Origin: JAMXLO01 sp963850535
Lineage (GTDB): Bacteria > Pseudomonadota > Alphaproteobacteria > Acetobacterales > Acetobacteraceae
Length of the DNA: 64,000 nucleotides
Direction: 5' to 3'
Assembly: GCA_963850535.1 (NCBI GenBank)
Contig: CAWKMC010000024.1
Location: 136,885 to 200,884 of the forward strand
Part shown: in pieces, positions 36,582 to 46,401 of the stretch
Layout of the letters: each line of letters opens with the position of its first letter
Position numbering within the stretch: the first letter of the stretch is position 1
The notes under the pieces: generated by a model
Seen by the model: only the letters and a program-made list of their open reading frames with translations
Told to the model about the DNA's origin: nothing
Databases searched by the model: none
Made by a program: the position numbers and the translations under genes

Positions 36582-37748
36582 ATGGTACAGCGGCGCGTAT
36601 TGATTGACGGATACTTCCTCGGCAAGCCATACGGGTTCGGGCGGTTCATTCTTGAGCTCTGTCGAGCGCTCGGATCACGAGCGAGTGATTTGGAGCTCAT
36701 TGTCGCCGTCCCGTCGAGAATCAAAATCAAATCGCTTCCGGCATATCACTATCTCACCTGGCACACGGTGCCGGATGCCAACTTCATGCTCTGGGAGCAA
36801 GTGATGGTCCCAAGGCTTGCCCACAAGCTTGGCTGCGGGGTAATCCACTTCCCCTACAACACCAAGGCGGTTTTTACCGGTCGCGTACGTACAGTTGTGA
36901 CCGTGCACGATCTTATTTTCTTGACGGAAGTGGTTCGCCTGCAGCCCCTCAAAGCGTGGCTTGGCTCGCAATATTCAAAATGTATATTCAAGCTCGCTAC
37001 GGGTGGGTCCAGTGTGATAGTCAGTGTTAGCGACACCACCCGGCGCGCACTTGCGTTGCTTGGAATGCAAGCGACTACGGTTTATAATACAGTCGATGGA
37101 TTGCTGGCGGTGTTGCCGGAAATACGGGAGGTGCCTAATAAACGCTATATTCTTCACAGAGGCGGACATCAATCGCACAGGAACACAGAAAGAGTTATTC
37201 ATTCTTTCCTCAAAATACGGCCCAAGATTCCAGATGTCGAATTGCGTATAGTTGGCGTTCCTGATGGCGCTAAACGGTGGGGAACACGTGACGATCAAAG
37301 CATACGATATTTGCCGCGACTTACCGATGCCGAGTTGGCGGCATGCTATGCCGATAGTGCCTGCGTCGTCGCAGTGAGCTTGCAAGAGGGGTTTGGACTT
37401 CCGATTATAGAGGGGTTCGGATTCGGCACGCCAGTCATCACGTCAAATCTAGATCCCATGCGGGAGGTCGCTGGAGGGGCGGCGCTCCTGGTTGACCCTT
37501 TCAGTTTGGATTTTATCGGAGACGCGATAGTCTCCCTTGTACATGACGGTCCGCTGGCGCAATCATTAGTGGAGAAGGGGTTTGCCCGGCTAGCCGCCTT
37601 CCGGAGCGAGTGCGTTGCGGAACAAATGCTACAAATCTATTCATCCGCTCTGGTGACCCGAACGACCGTGGCCGACCAACCACTAACCAACGCAAGAAGA
37701 CAGACGCCTCCTCAGGGCGCTCCACAAGGCCGGCAAAATGCACCTTGA
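36582..37748 (+). CDS. GT4 glycosyltransferase
   Basis: A 388-residue GT-B fold enzyme. The N-terminal domain starts VLIDGYFLGKPYGFGRFILELCRAL. The C-terminal domain carries RYILHRGGHQSHRNTERVIHSFLKI, then VVAVSLQEGFGLPIIEGFGFGTPVITSNLDPMREVAGGAALLVDP, the E-G-F-G-L-P-x-x-E donor-binding signature of GT4. It would add a sugar to a lipid-linked EPS repeat unit in the cytoplasm. MVQRR was chosen as start because the upstream in-frame extension overlaps the divergent methyltransferase gene. Confidence 0.9.
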   Translation: MVQRRVLIDGYFLGKPYGFGRFILELCRALGSRASDLELIVAVPSRIKIKSLPAYHYLTWHTVPDANFMLWEQVMVPRLAHKLGCGVIHFPYNTKAVFTGRVRTVVTVHDLIFLTEVVRLQPLKAWLGSQYSKCIFKLATGGSSVIVSVSDTTRRALALLGMQATTVYNTVDGLLAVLPEIREVPNKRYILHRGGHQSHRNTERVIHSFLKIRPKIPDVELRIVGVPDGAKRWGTRDDQSIRYLPRLTDAELAACYADSACVVAVSLQEGFGLPIIEGFGFGTPVITSNLDPMREVAGGAALLVDPFSLDFIGDAIVSLVHDGPLAQSLVEKGFARLAAFRSECVAEQMLQIYSSALVTRTTVADQPLTNARRQTPPQGAPQGRQNAP

Positions 37749-37946
37749 TACCCATCTTCTCGGGGTGCCGGATGTTCATGAATTCAAGGGAGATATCGCG
37801 CAGAAATCAATGACCGATCTCGGGCGATGCAGCGTCACAAGGTGAGCAGCGCTTTTTCTTGCAGATCTCAGACTGTCATCGAAAAACTTCGTCATAATGG
37901 CTAGCCAGCAAGGCGTCTTTTCCCCATACGCCCTCATCGGTGATGT

Positions 37947-40367
37947 TCATTCTCCTCTCCCGCTCTCCGTTCCATCCACCGCTTGATAGATCCGCACGTA
38001 ATCAACGGAAACCTGCGCCGGCCACACCGTCACCGCATCCGGCGGTCCGGTCCACCGATCGGCGATCTCCCATGTCATAAGGAAATAGAGCTTCTGTCGA
38101 TCGATGAAGTTCGGCTGCTCACGCACCGTCTGTCCATTGAGCGTCCAGCGCATTGTCTCGGGCGACCAGAGGAATCCCACCGTCAGCCAATTGTGGGTAA
38201 GATGCGGAACCGGTCGGCGCGTGATCGGAACGTTTGGTTTCGCTCCCATTCCGTTGATATACAGCGTACCGGGTTCATTGCCGATCACTTCGAGCATGTC
38301 GATTTCAGGCGGCCAACCGCCATCGGCAGGCAGCAACCACGTCGTGAAGTGCTGCCCGCGACTGAGATTGTCGAGGCGCAGCCGCACTTCCCAGTAGCCA
38401 TAGAGCTGCGCGTGCTGCTGCTCGCCGCTGGCCATGCTCGCGATGTAAGGAAATCCCGAGAAATTCGGGGACAGGGCGGGCGATAGCGGAAAGGCCCGTA
38501 GCACCAGCGCGCCATCCACAATCTCGTGAAGGGGCCAGGATCGTTGCTGCTTGAGCGCATCCCGGACGGTGGCACCGCTCGCGATGGCCTCGCCGTCCGC
38601 CATCTTGAACCCTTTATCCTCATTGCCGGCCAGATACCGCACGTTGAATCGCGCGAAGTACGGCAGCCACCGTGCCCCGCCGCCTGGGTCGCCGACGCTG
38701 AGACTGTCGAATTCGTCGTGCCAGACCAGCTTGTACCCCGGAGGGGGAGTAGCGCCTGCGATCGCCGGAGGAAGGCCCATAAGCAACGCTATCGAGATGG
38801 CAAGATGGCGGATACAAGCGGCGGCAAATCGCATGTGCCACATCATGACGCGCGCGAGTCGCTGGATACGGGACAGCCCCGCCCATGAAAGCAGCTCGCG
38901 AAACACCTCCGGCGCCAGCAGCCATACCGCGCCGGCGAAAACCACCACGCCAACTGCCACCTTAGCGAGAAGCGCGGCAAGCAGGCCGGCACCATTCGTG
39001 CCGGCTGGAATCGCCTGGCCGAGCAGGCTCACGCTCCCTGCCATCAGAAGCGTAGCTCCCCAGATCGGCACCTGATCGGACAGCATGCGGCGAATATGCA
39101 GTCCCAGTTTCCAGCGCAGGGCTACGACAACGATGGGGACGCAAAGACTGGAGGCGATGCCGCCGGCCGCCGCGGCCGCAATCAATCCCCTGGGTGCGGC
39201 GATCAGCATGGCCACGAAATACAACGCTGCATTGACTGCGGTGATGACGAGACTGATACCGGCGCAGCCGGCCGCATTCAGGATCTGCCGCCCGATCAGA
39301 ACAAACGTGTAGGCAATGCTGGACAAGCACAGGATCTGCAACGGCTGCACCGCTCCGTTCCAAGCAGGACCTAGCAGCAGAGGCACCATGTTGCCCGCGA
39401 CTACCGCCATACCGATGAAAGCGGAGAAACCCAACAGCAAGCTGAACTGCAACGCGCGATAGGCGGCCTCACGAAACGCCGGCGTCCCCTGAGAAAAGCG
39501 AGGGAGCACTGCTATTACTAAATCGTAGCAAACCCAAAGCATTGTACCCATGACCATCCCGGGCACACGGGCCGCCACGAAATAAATGCCGATCGTGTAG
39601 GCACTCAGAAAAAACCCCAGTATCAGGGCATCCACGCGCCCACCCAAAAACTCGAGAATGCCGCTCGCGCCGGACTTGCCGGCGAACCAAGCGAGTTCGC
39701 GCAAATGTCGGCCCGACACAGACGCGCCGGGATGCCAAGAGGAACGAAGCACGAGTATAACCAGCCCAGTGGCCGCACCGGATAACTGTTGCCCGACCAG
39801 GCTCCACGCGCCAGCCCCGCCATACGCCAAGGCAACACCTATGGTACCGCCAACGCCGATCGAAGCCAACGAGCTAAGCGCCGTAATGTCGTAGCGCAGA
39901 TGACGCTTGAGATTTGCTTGGTAGATCCACGTCGCACTCGTTACCATAGGCATGGGCGCCAGGGCTACCAACAGAGGCAGTAGCTCCGCTTTGCCTTGCG
40001 TTATTGACAGCGGCCACGCAAGAGCTGTAACCGCGAGTGCGCCTGCGGCACCCATGGCAAAGTTCGCCCAAAACGCCGCCGTAAAGTGCTCCGGGTCGAG
40101 CTCCGCTTTTTGTAGCAGAGCCGGGCCGAAGCCGCCTATAAGCATCACCCGGAAACCGTGGATGATCGTGCCGGCCACCGACACGATGCCGAACGCGCCA
40201 GGCATAAGCAGCCGGCTCAAAGCCATGAAGAACACAAAGGAGGAGAATTCAAGGCCGACGCCCTCGCCAAAACGCCATAGAAAGGCGCGACGTACGTCTC
40301 TACGGCGGGTCGCACGAAATTCGTCCAGGACTCGCTCTTCATCGCCCGGTGTTGCCGATATCGTCAC
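37947..40367 (-). CDS. Fusion of Wzx-type flippase and GH16 glycanase
   Basis: An 806-residue protein. Residues 1-507 are a polysaccharide flippase of the MOP/PST type, with about 12 helices and the opening FLWRFGEGVGLEFSSFVFFMALSRLLMPGAFGIVSVA. From Met512 the sequence reads like an independent gene: MRFAAACIRHLAISIALLMG is a signal-peptide-like segment ending PPAIAGA, followed by GYKLVWHDEFDSL and EIDMLEVIGNEPG, the GH16 catalytic E-x-D-x-x-E. No stop separates them. GH16 would face the periplasm and cut beta-glucan-like EPS, as ExoK does. It may be a true fusion or a lost stop codon. Confidence 0.85.
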   Translation of the reverse strand: MTISATPGDEERVLDEFRATRRRDVRRAFLWRFGEGVGLEFSSFVFFMALSRLLMPGAFGIVSVAGTIIHGFRVMLIGGFGPALLQKAELDPEHFTAAFWANFAMGAAGALAVTALAWPLSITQGKAELLPLLVALAPMPMVTSATWIYQANLKRHLRYDITALSSLASIGVGGTIGVALAYGGAGAWSLVGQQLSGAATGLVILVLRSSWHPGASVSGRHLRELAWFAGKSGASGILEFLGGRVDALILGFFLSAYTIGIYFVAARVPGMVMGTMLWVCYDLVIAVLPRFSQGTPAFREAAYRALQFSLLLGFSAFIGMAVVAGNMVPLLLGPAWNGAVQPLQILCLSSIAYTFVLIGRQILNAAGCAGISLVITAVNAALYFVAMLIAAPRGLIAAAAAGGIASSLCVPIVVVALRWKLGLHIRRMLSDQVPIWGATLLMAGSVSLLGQAIPAGTNGAGLLAALLAKVAVGVVVFAGAVWLLAPEVFRELLSWAGLSRIQRLARVMMWHMRFAAACIRHLAISIALLMGLPPAIAGATPPPGYKLVWHDEFDSLSVGDPGGGARWLPYFARFNVRYLAGNEDKGFKMADGEAIASGATVRDALKQQRSWPLHEIVDGALVLRAFPLSPALSPNFSGFPYIASMASGEQQHAQLYGYWEVRLRLDNLSRGQHFTTWLLPADGGWPPEIDMLEVIGNEPGTLYINGMGAKPNVPITRRPVPHLTHNWLTVGFLWSPETMRWTLNGQTVREQPNFIDRQKLYFLMTWEIADRWTGPPDAVTVWPAQVSVDYVRIYQAVDGTESGRGE

Positions 40368-40448
40368 TCAGGCTTCATCCCGTTCCAGCCACTCAATTTT
40401 AGCCGATCGCCAAATCACGCCCGGCAGCTTGTTCATTGACAGGCTCCT

Positions 40449-41480
40449 TCAAGACGCCAGACGCACAAGCCAAGTTGGCCAGCTGCTTGCATTGGAACGC
40501 AGCTCGATCAACCGCCGCACGGATCGCTGAGGAGCCAAGGCAATAGCTATGGTCCACATGAGTTGAGCGGCGCGCCTCTTGACGGGGTGCGGCGAATGAA
40601 CAAATGCAGCCCTGAACGCAATTTTCACGGCCTTACTGGGCGGCACGTACCACCGCTCTCCTGGCGTGGAGAGTCGAGACGCTGAAATAAGGTTCCCTAC
40701 ATACGACTGTGACGCCGCCCGAGCGAATTCTGGATTGAATGTAAGACCCATTCCTCCGAAGACTGTGGAAAGGTAGGAGTAAGTGGCTTCCTGCATTTCC
40801 AGGAGGCGGATAAAGCGGGTAGCGCTTAAATTGATGGAACTACTCCACTGGGCTTCGTGGATGCGGTAAGATACAAGAGGAGCCGAGAGAGTGAGTACAT
40901 CGCCATAGAACGGCGCGTGTATCGCCAATATCGTGTCCATCCACATCAGACCCGAAATTGGAGAAAGCTTATCCAACATCCGCCTCGCATATGCGTTGCC
41001 GCTGCCAGCAACGCCATAACATGTCCCGAACTTAAGCAGCATGCGGCGAAGGGTGTCGGTAGGGACATTGGGTAGATAGCCCGGGGTCAAACTATTGCGC
41101 GACTTGCCTTTGGCATCGATGGTTTTCATTGGAAATTGGACCTTGACGGCGTCCGCCCTCCAGTTCCGAGCGATTGTCGAGGCAGCATGTGGCTCCAGCA
41201 GATCATCGGAGTCCAGGAACATCACTATTTCGTACTGTGCTAGCGGCCATGCCTCGTTGAGCGCCGCTACCTGCCCTCGGTTAGTCGGCAGAAGGATGAC
41301 CCGGGCGCGGTCGCGATAACGTTCGATCACCTCCTGTGATCCGTCAGTCGAACCGTCATCGACAACGATCACCTCACATCGCGAATAGTCCTGCGTCAAG
41401 GCACTGTCGATCGCCGCTCCGACGAACTGCGCATAATTGTAGTTACAGACGACAACGCTTACCCCCGGCAGCTCGCTCAT
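40449..41480 (-). CDS. GT2 glycosyltransferase (intact member of tandem array)
   Basis: A 343-residue GT-A enzyme: MSELPGVSVVVCNYNYAQFVGAAIDSAL, CEVIVVDDGSTDGSQEVI and IVMFLDSDDLLEPHAA (DxD-like). A C-terminal helical region (KAVKIAFRAAFVHSPHPVKRRAAQLMW) follows. It is the only undamaged copy of four or five related genes in this region. The start MSELPG is conserved in the neighbouring copies; the 63 upstream in-frame residues are the tail of the preceding copy read out of frame. Confidence 0.9.
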   Translation of the reverse strand: MSELPGVSVVVCNYNYAQFVGAAIDSALTQDYSRCEVIVVDDGSTDGSQEVIERYRDRARVILLPTNRGQVAALNEAWPLAQYEIVMFLDSDDLLEPHAASTIARNWRADAVKVQFPMKTIDAKGKSRNSLTPGYLPNVPTDTLRRMLLKFGTCYGVAGSGNAYARRMLDKLSPISGLMWMDTILAIHAPFYGDVLTLSAPLVSYRIHEAQWSSSINLSATRFIRLLEMQEATYSYLSTVFGGMGLTFNPEFARAASQSYVGNLISASRLSTPGERWYVPPSKAVKIAFRAAFVHSPHPVKRRAAQLMWTIAIALAPQRSVRRLIELRSNASSWPTWLVRLAS

Positions 41481-41489
41481 GACAGACCT

Positions 41490-41660
41490 TTCAAGACGCC
41501 AGCGAAGACAAGCCATTTTGGCCGGCTGTTTACATCGAAGCGCAGCTCCAGCAGCCGTTCCGCCCATCGCTGCGGCGCCATGGTGCCGAGTGTGATCCAC
41601 AAAAGCACCACTGCCCTTTAAGGCTGGCGGTGACCGAAGAGTCTCCTTCATAGCCTGCTC
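41490..41660 (-). pseudogene. GT2 C-terminal relic
   Basis: Immediately upstream of the intact GT2, the segment reads in one frame as the tail ...APQRWAERLLELRFDVNS, nearly the same as the tails preceding the other array members. The body of this copy is missing. Confidence 0.6.
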
Positions 41661-41784
41661 AGAGACCATTCACGGGAGCCGCTACGGCCACCGGCGCGAG
41701 ATATGAACGCGATCGGGCCGTGACTTGCGCCATGAACGGCGCGACGCACGTCAACGGCGTATGCCAGAGGCTTCGGATCGCTCA

Positions 41785-42873
41785 TCACAATTCCGCATCA
41801 CGACGCTGAGGCGCCGATACGATGCGCTCAACGCCATCCTGCGGCGCTTCGATCATCGAGAAACGCAGCTTCCAGTCATGAGCGACTCGATCCCAATGTC
41901 TGCGCGCGCCCATCGGGCGCGAACTGCAACGCAGCTCCAAAAGCGTAGCAGAGCGGCGCGCCTCTTCAACGAGGTGTCGCTTGGCTGTCCAGAAAAAAGC
42001 CTTGAAGGCGCGTCCAACGACCTTGATGGGCGGGCACGTACCAACGCCCTCCCGGTCCAGAGAGTCGAGATACTGCGATAAGGCACTCGCAGTACCACTG
42101 CGACGCCATCTCGGCAGAGTCCGGGATCGAATGCAAGGCCCATCTGCCTGAAGAACGCCGAAAGATACGACGTATTTGCTCTCCTGCAGCTCCAAATAGC
42201 GAGTGAACCGGTCTAGGCCCAGGTATTGAACCTGCTCCACTGAGCATCATGGATCCGATAGGATGCAAGCGGGGTCGTGAGGGTGAGAACCTCGCCACAG
42301 AATGGTGCATGGATCCCAATATCCAGTCCATCCATGGCAGACCGGAAATCGGAGAAAGCTTCTCCAGCAAACGTCTCGCATAGGCGTTGCCGCTCCCAGG
42401 AGTAGAAATAGCAGTCCTCCGAACCTGAGCAACGTGTGTCGCAGAGTGTCGGTCCGGAGATCAGGTGGATATTTCGGAGTATGTGTGATTAAGCCACTTG
42501 CCATTGCATCAATGCTTTTCATCGGAAACTGAACCTTGACGACGTCCGCCCTCCAGTTCCGGGCGATCGTCGAGGCAGCATGTGGCTCCAGCAGATCATC
42601 GGAGTCCAGGAAAATCACGATTTCGTACTTTGCCGTCGGCCATGCCTCGTTGAGCGCGGCAACCTGCCCTCGGTTAGTCGGCAGAAGAATGACCCGGGCA
42701 CGGTCGCGATAGCGTTCGATCACCTCCTGTGATCCATCAGTCGAACCGTCATCGACAACGATCACCTCACATCGCGAGTGGTCCTGCGCCAAGGCGCTGT
42801 CGATCGCCGCTCCGACGAACTGCGCATAATTGTAGTTGCCGATAACAATGCTTACCCCCGGCAGCTCGCTCAT
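41785..42873 (-). pseudogene. GT2 glycosyltransferase, frameshifted array copy
   Basis: It starts MSELPGVSIVIGNYNYAQFVGAAIDSALAQDHSRCEVIVVDDGSTDGSQEVI and keeps FLDSDDLLEPHAASTI. The frame is lost near 42410 after LRHTLLRFGG, where SGNAYARRLLEKLSPISGLPWMDW continues in another frame. It is lost again near 42300 and 42090. The N-terminal half is almost identical to the intact copy at 40449-41480. Confidence 0.85.
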
Positions 42874-42899
42874 GGCAGGCTCTTTCAAGACGCCAGACG

Positions 42900-43954
42900 C
42901 GACAGAGACCGGCTCGAGCCATTTCGGCCGGCTGTTTACATCGAAGCGCAGCTCCAGCAGCCGTTCCGCCCATCGCTGCGGCGCGAGCGCCCCGAGATAA
43001 TCCACAGAAACACCGCAGCCCTTTCCTTAAGGCTGGCGGGTGACCGAAAAAATGCTTGCACACGGCCCAAGGACTTTGCGCGGCTGGACGTACCAAGGGC
43101 CGCTCGGCGCGGAAAGTCGGGAACACAGCGACCTGACATTCCAGATACCAGAGCGATCCGGTCCTAGCGGCCTCGGGATCAAAAGTTGATTCCACGTGTG
43201 TGAGGAATCGTGCCAGATACTCCAATTTCCGGTCGAAATCCTGCAACTGCCTTGTAAAAGCGTTCCACATCAAGTTGGTATGTTGAGAATCGTTCGGAGC
43301 CGTGCATCCGATAGTAGGTCAGCGGTGTCGTCAATGTCTTGACCTCACCCTCGAACGGGGCGTGGATTTCCGTCAGCGCGTCCATCTGACCACATCTGGG
43401 CGACCGGTTGGAACCTATTGTCACCATCGATCGGCGAGATGCGCTCCAGCAACCACCTGGAATACGCATTGCCGCTGCATGGAGAGGTATAGGTCTGGCC
43501 AACTGCGAGCAGCATCCGTCGAATTGTTTCGGTCGTGAGTTCGGCCGGATATTTGGGCCACACGTGATTCAGCGATCGCCCGTCGGCGTCAATGCTTTTC
43601 ACCGGAAACTGAAGTTTTGCGATTCACGGAGTCCAATTTCGGGCGATCGTCGAGGCGGCGATACGGCTCCAAATGTCATCGCAATCCAGAAACACCACGA
43701 TTTCGTACTGCGCCAGCGGCCACGCTTCATTGAGCGCGGCTAACCTGCCGGCGATTGCTCGGAAGGAGAACAGTGCGGACTCTGTCCGCAATAGCGTTCG
43801 ATCACCTCCGTGAGTCCGTCTGTGGAACAATCGTCGACAACTATGACCTCACATCGAGGATGATCCTGCGCCAATGCACTCTCAATCGCGGCGCGACAAA
43901 TTGCGCGTGGTTATAGTGCGGAATGACAATACTCACCCCCGGCAGCTCGCTCAT
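42900..43954 (-). pseudogene. GT2 glycosyltransferase, heavily decayed array copy
   Basis: It opens MSELPGVSIVIPHYNHAQFV, then breaks into at least five frames: AALNEAWPLAQYEIVVFLDCDD, MKSIDADGRSLNHVWPKYPAELTTETIRRMLL, MDALTEIHAPFEGEVKTLTTPLTYYRMHGSERFSTYQLDVERFYKAV, and FDRKLEYLARFLTHVESTFDPEAARTGSLWYLECQVAVFPTF. It is more diverged than the other copies, so it is the oldest pseudogene of the set. Confidence 0.8.
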
Positions 43955-43969
43955 GAGCAGGCTCCTTTG

Positions 43970-45198
43970 TGCAGAGCTGGTCATTGGTGCCCTTATTCTG
44001 GGCGCGGCGGCCGACCCAGGCGTGGCGGCTGCGGCGTATAATAGCAGCTGTCCGCCTGCCGATCTCAATCCAGTCTGGCATATGTGACCGGTGGATGCGC
44101 ATGCCGCTCGGCGAGTTGTTTCAGCACTTCCGGCGCGCGAGCCCATTCACGGAGCACGTTGGCCAGGCAGGCTGCGTCCCCAGGCGGCACCAGACGGGCC
44201 TCGCGCCCGTCACGGAACTGCTCATGAAATCCTCCGATTGCTGAGGCCAACACCGGTATGCCGTGCGCCACGGCCGTCATGGCGACGCCGCTGGCATCGA
44301 TCTCTCGATACGGGAACAGCGCGGCGTCGGAGTTGGCAAACATCCCGCTGATCTCCCCTCATCAATAAAGTCAAAGCGAAATTCAACAGTCGTCTCGAGC
44401 CCGTGTTCATGCACGAATTCGCGCAATGGGCCGGTATCGATATAGGGCCTTCCCACAATGCGGACATGTAGCCGCGCGCGATCCTGGGGCTCGAGCTTCG
44501 CGAGTGCGGCTAGAAGAACGTCCACTCCCTTGTATGCGCGGATCTTGCCAAATTGTAGCAAGCGCAACCTAGAGTCGCTCGCGCGGAGAGGGCGGCTCCG
44601 GCGAGACGCTCTCATTCCTATGGAGCAGGCCATGGGGCAGCCGATGAACACGACTCGAAGGCAGTCCTAATTCTGCCAATCGCGCCTCAGCCTGGGCAGT
44701 ATGCACGATCACGGCATCGGCTCCGTGGATCATGGCCAGGTAGCCAAGGCGCATTAATCGCCCGACCGCACCATTGTATGGATTACTGTCGTGCAGCGTA
44801 ATCACGAGAGGAACGAACCGCTGTAGTCGTGGCAGGAAGAGCCTGTCCATCAATGGCAAAGGCAGCCATTGAAAATGCACGATGTCTGGTCGCCAGTCCT
44901 GCAGCCGCTTGCCAAGTGTAGCCATATCTAATCCGTGGCTCGCTCCCTTGGCCGCTCGGAGCAGGGTTGCAGGCAGCTGGCGCATCAAGGGACGATCCAG
45001 GCCCCGGTAAAAGTGCTCGTGCCGAAACGCCAGCCGGCCAGCCTCACGAAACCCATAACTTCCGATGCAGCAGATCTCATGTGCAGCGTCGAGAAGCCCA
45101 TTCGCGAGGGCGAGATCATAGGCCGGCGTGAAATCGCCGGGGTCGATCAGCGCCACACGCCAGCGCTGGTCCCATTCCACAGCCCGGCGCTCCGTCAT
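43970..45198 (-). pseudogene. GT4 glycosyltransferase, frameshifted
   Basis: MTERRAVEWDQRWRVALIDPGDFTPAYDLALANGLL and WRPDIVHFQWLPLPLMDRLFLPRL begin a GT-B protein. The frame shifts near 44590 (continuing LRLLQFGKIRAYKGVDVLLAALAKL, HVRIVGRPYIDTGPL) and near 44355 (continuing ANSDAALFPYREIDASGVAMTAVAHGIPVLASAIGGFHE, the donor-binding region). The GT2 gene upstream runs into this start without an intervening stop. Confidence 0.8.
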
Positions 45199-46352
45199 GA
45201 ACCCCGTCCGTCCGCCGGCGTGACAGGCATTATCCGGCGGGCTGAACTCGGACACATTCCATGTGACGAAGTGTTGGCCGCGCAGGGCTCGCCATACGCC
45301 GATTGTATTCCCCGCAAAGGCCAGAACGACATTCCAAAGTTTCAGGCCCACGCTGAAGCCGGCTAACACCGACAGACAGATGATGAACGACAGGACAAGC
45401 GGGAGACCAAAGGCCCAGATTGGCCCGGCGGCCGACCATATCGCCGCCATCCCGAGCGCCCAGCAAGAAGGAACCGGTACCCACTAATCCAGCGCAGCAG
45501 GCGATGACCGATATACTTGTAGAGATTCCATGCATCGAGCCGGCGTAATGCGGGCCAAAGGGTAAAATGAACATGCATGCATTGGCACGCGATCCGGATC
45601 TTGCGTCGGAACTCGTCGCCGGCCTCCGTGGCGCAGGCTTCGAATGCTCTCAGCTCGGGCGCTCGAACCACCCGGCGGCCTTGCAACAGAATGTTCAGCG
45701 AAACATAGAGATCGTCAGGCAGCTCCTTTGGGACGGGCCTATGCAGAGCCCGTCGGATGGCGAACAGCGAACCATCCGCTCCGATCACCGAGCCCGTGCC
45801 TGTCTCTAGCCCCTTACTCCATTCGTTCATGCGCCAGTAGGAGGAGCCGATGCGTGCCGTCGCGGAATCGCCCGGATTGACGTAGGTGAGATCCGAGCAG
45901 ACGGCCCCGATGCTCGGATTAGCGAAGTAATTTCTTAGGATAGTGACCGCATCAGGGACGATCGATACATTCGCATCGGTAAACAATACGACCGACGCGG
46001 TGGCCCTGCCGACAAGAAGGTTCATGCCGAACGCCTTGCCCTGACGCGTCGGCGACACGACAAAATCGATTTCATCTCGATACGAGTTAAGGATGTCCGC
46101 GGTACCGTCGTTGGCGCAATCCACGTAGACCAGGATTTCCAATTGACCGCCAGCCGCAGCGCGCAGACGCAGGAGATTCTCGATCTTCTGGCGTATCACT
46201 GTCCGCTCATTATAGACGCACAGACAGATCGCGAAGGTCTCGGCTGGCGCCGCAGAGCTTGCTGCGGCTGAAGCAGGGAGCGGCGGAAATGTGTGCATTC
46301 TCCGCGCCAGCACAAGCGTCAACTGGTAGGGGCCGAAGGGCCAAAGCGCCAC
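45199..46352 (-). pseudogene. Membrane GT2 glycosyltransferase, frameshifted near its C-terminus
   Basis: FAICLCVYNERTVIRQKIENLL, LEILVYVDCANDGTADIL and SVVLFTDANVSIVPDAVTIL (DxD-like) define a processive-type GT-A domain, followed by GADGSLFAIRRALHRPVPKELPDDLYVSLNILLQGRRVV. After LLRWISGYRFL the frame changes near 45470, and the membrane end continues GLPLVLSFIICLSVLAGFSVGLKLWN and RALRGQHFVTWNVSEFSPPD. It probably adds a sugar or builds glycan at the membrane. The N-terminus may extend upstream of 46352 (LAVASLIALLVALWPFGPYQ). Confidence 0.8.
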
Positions 46353-46401
46353 GAGAAGCGCGATGAGAGAAGCAACGGCCAGTCCAGAAGTTCGTGCCCA
46401 T

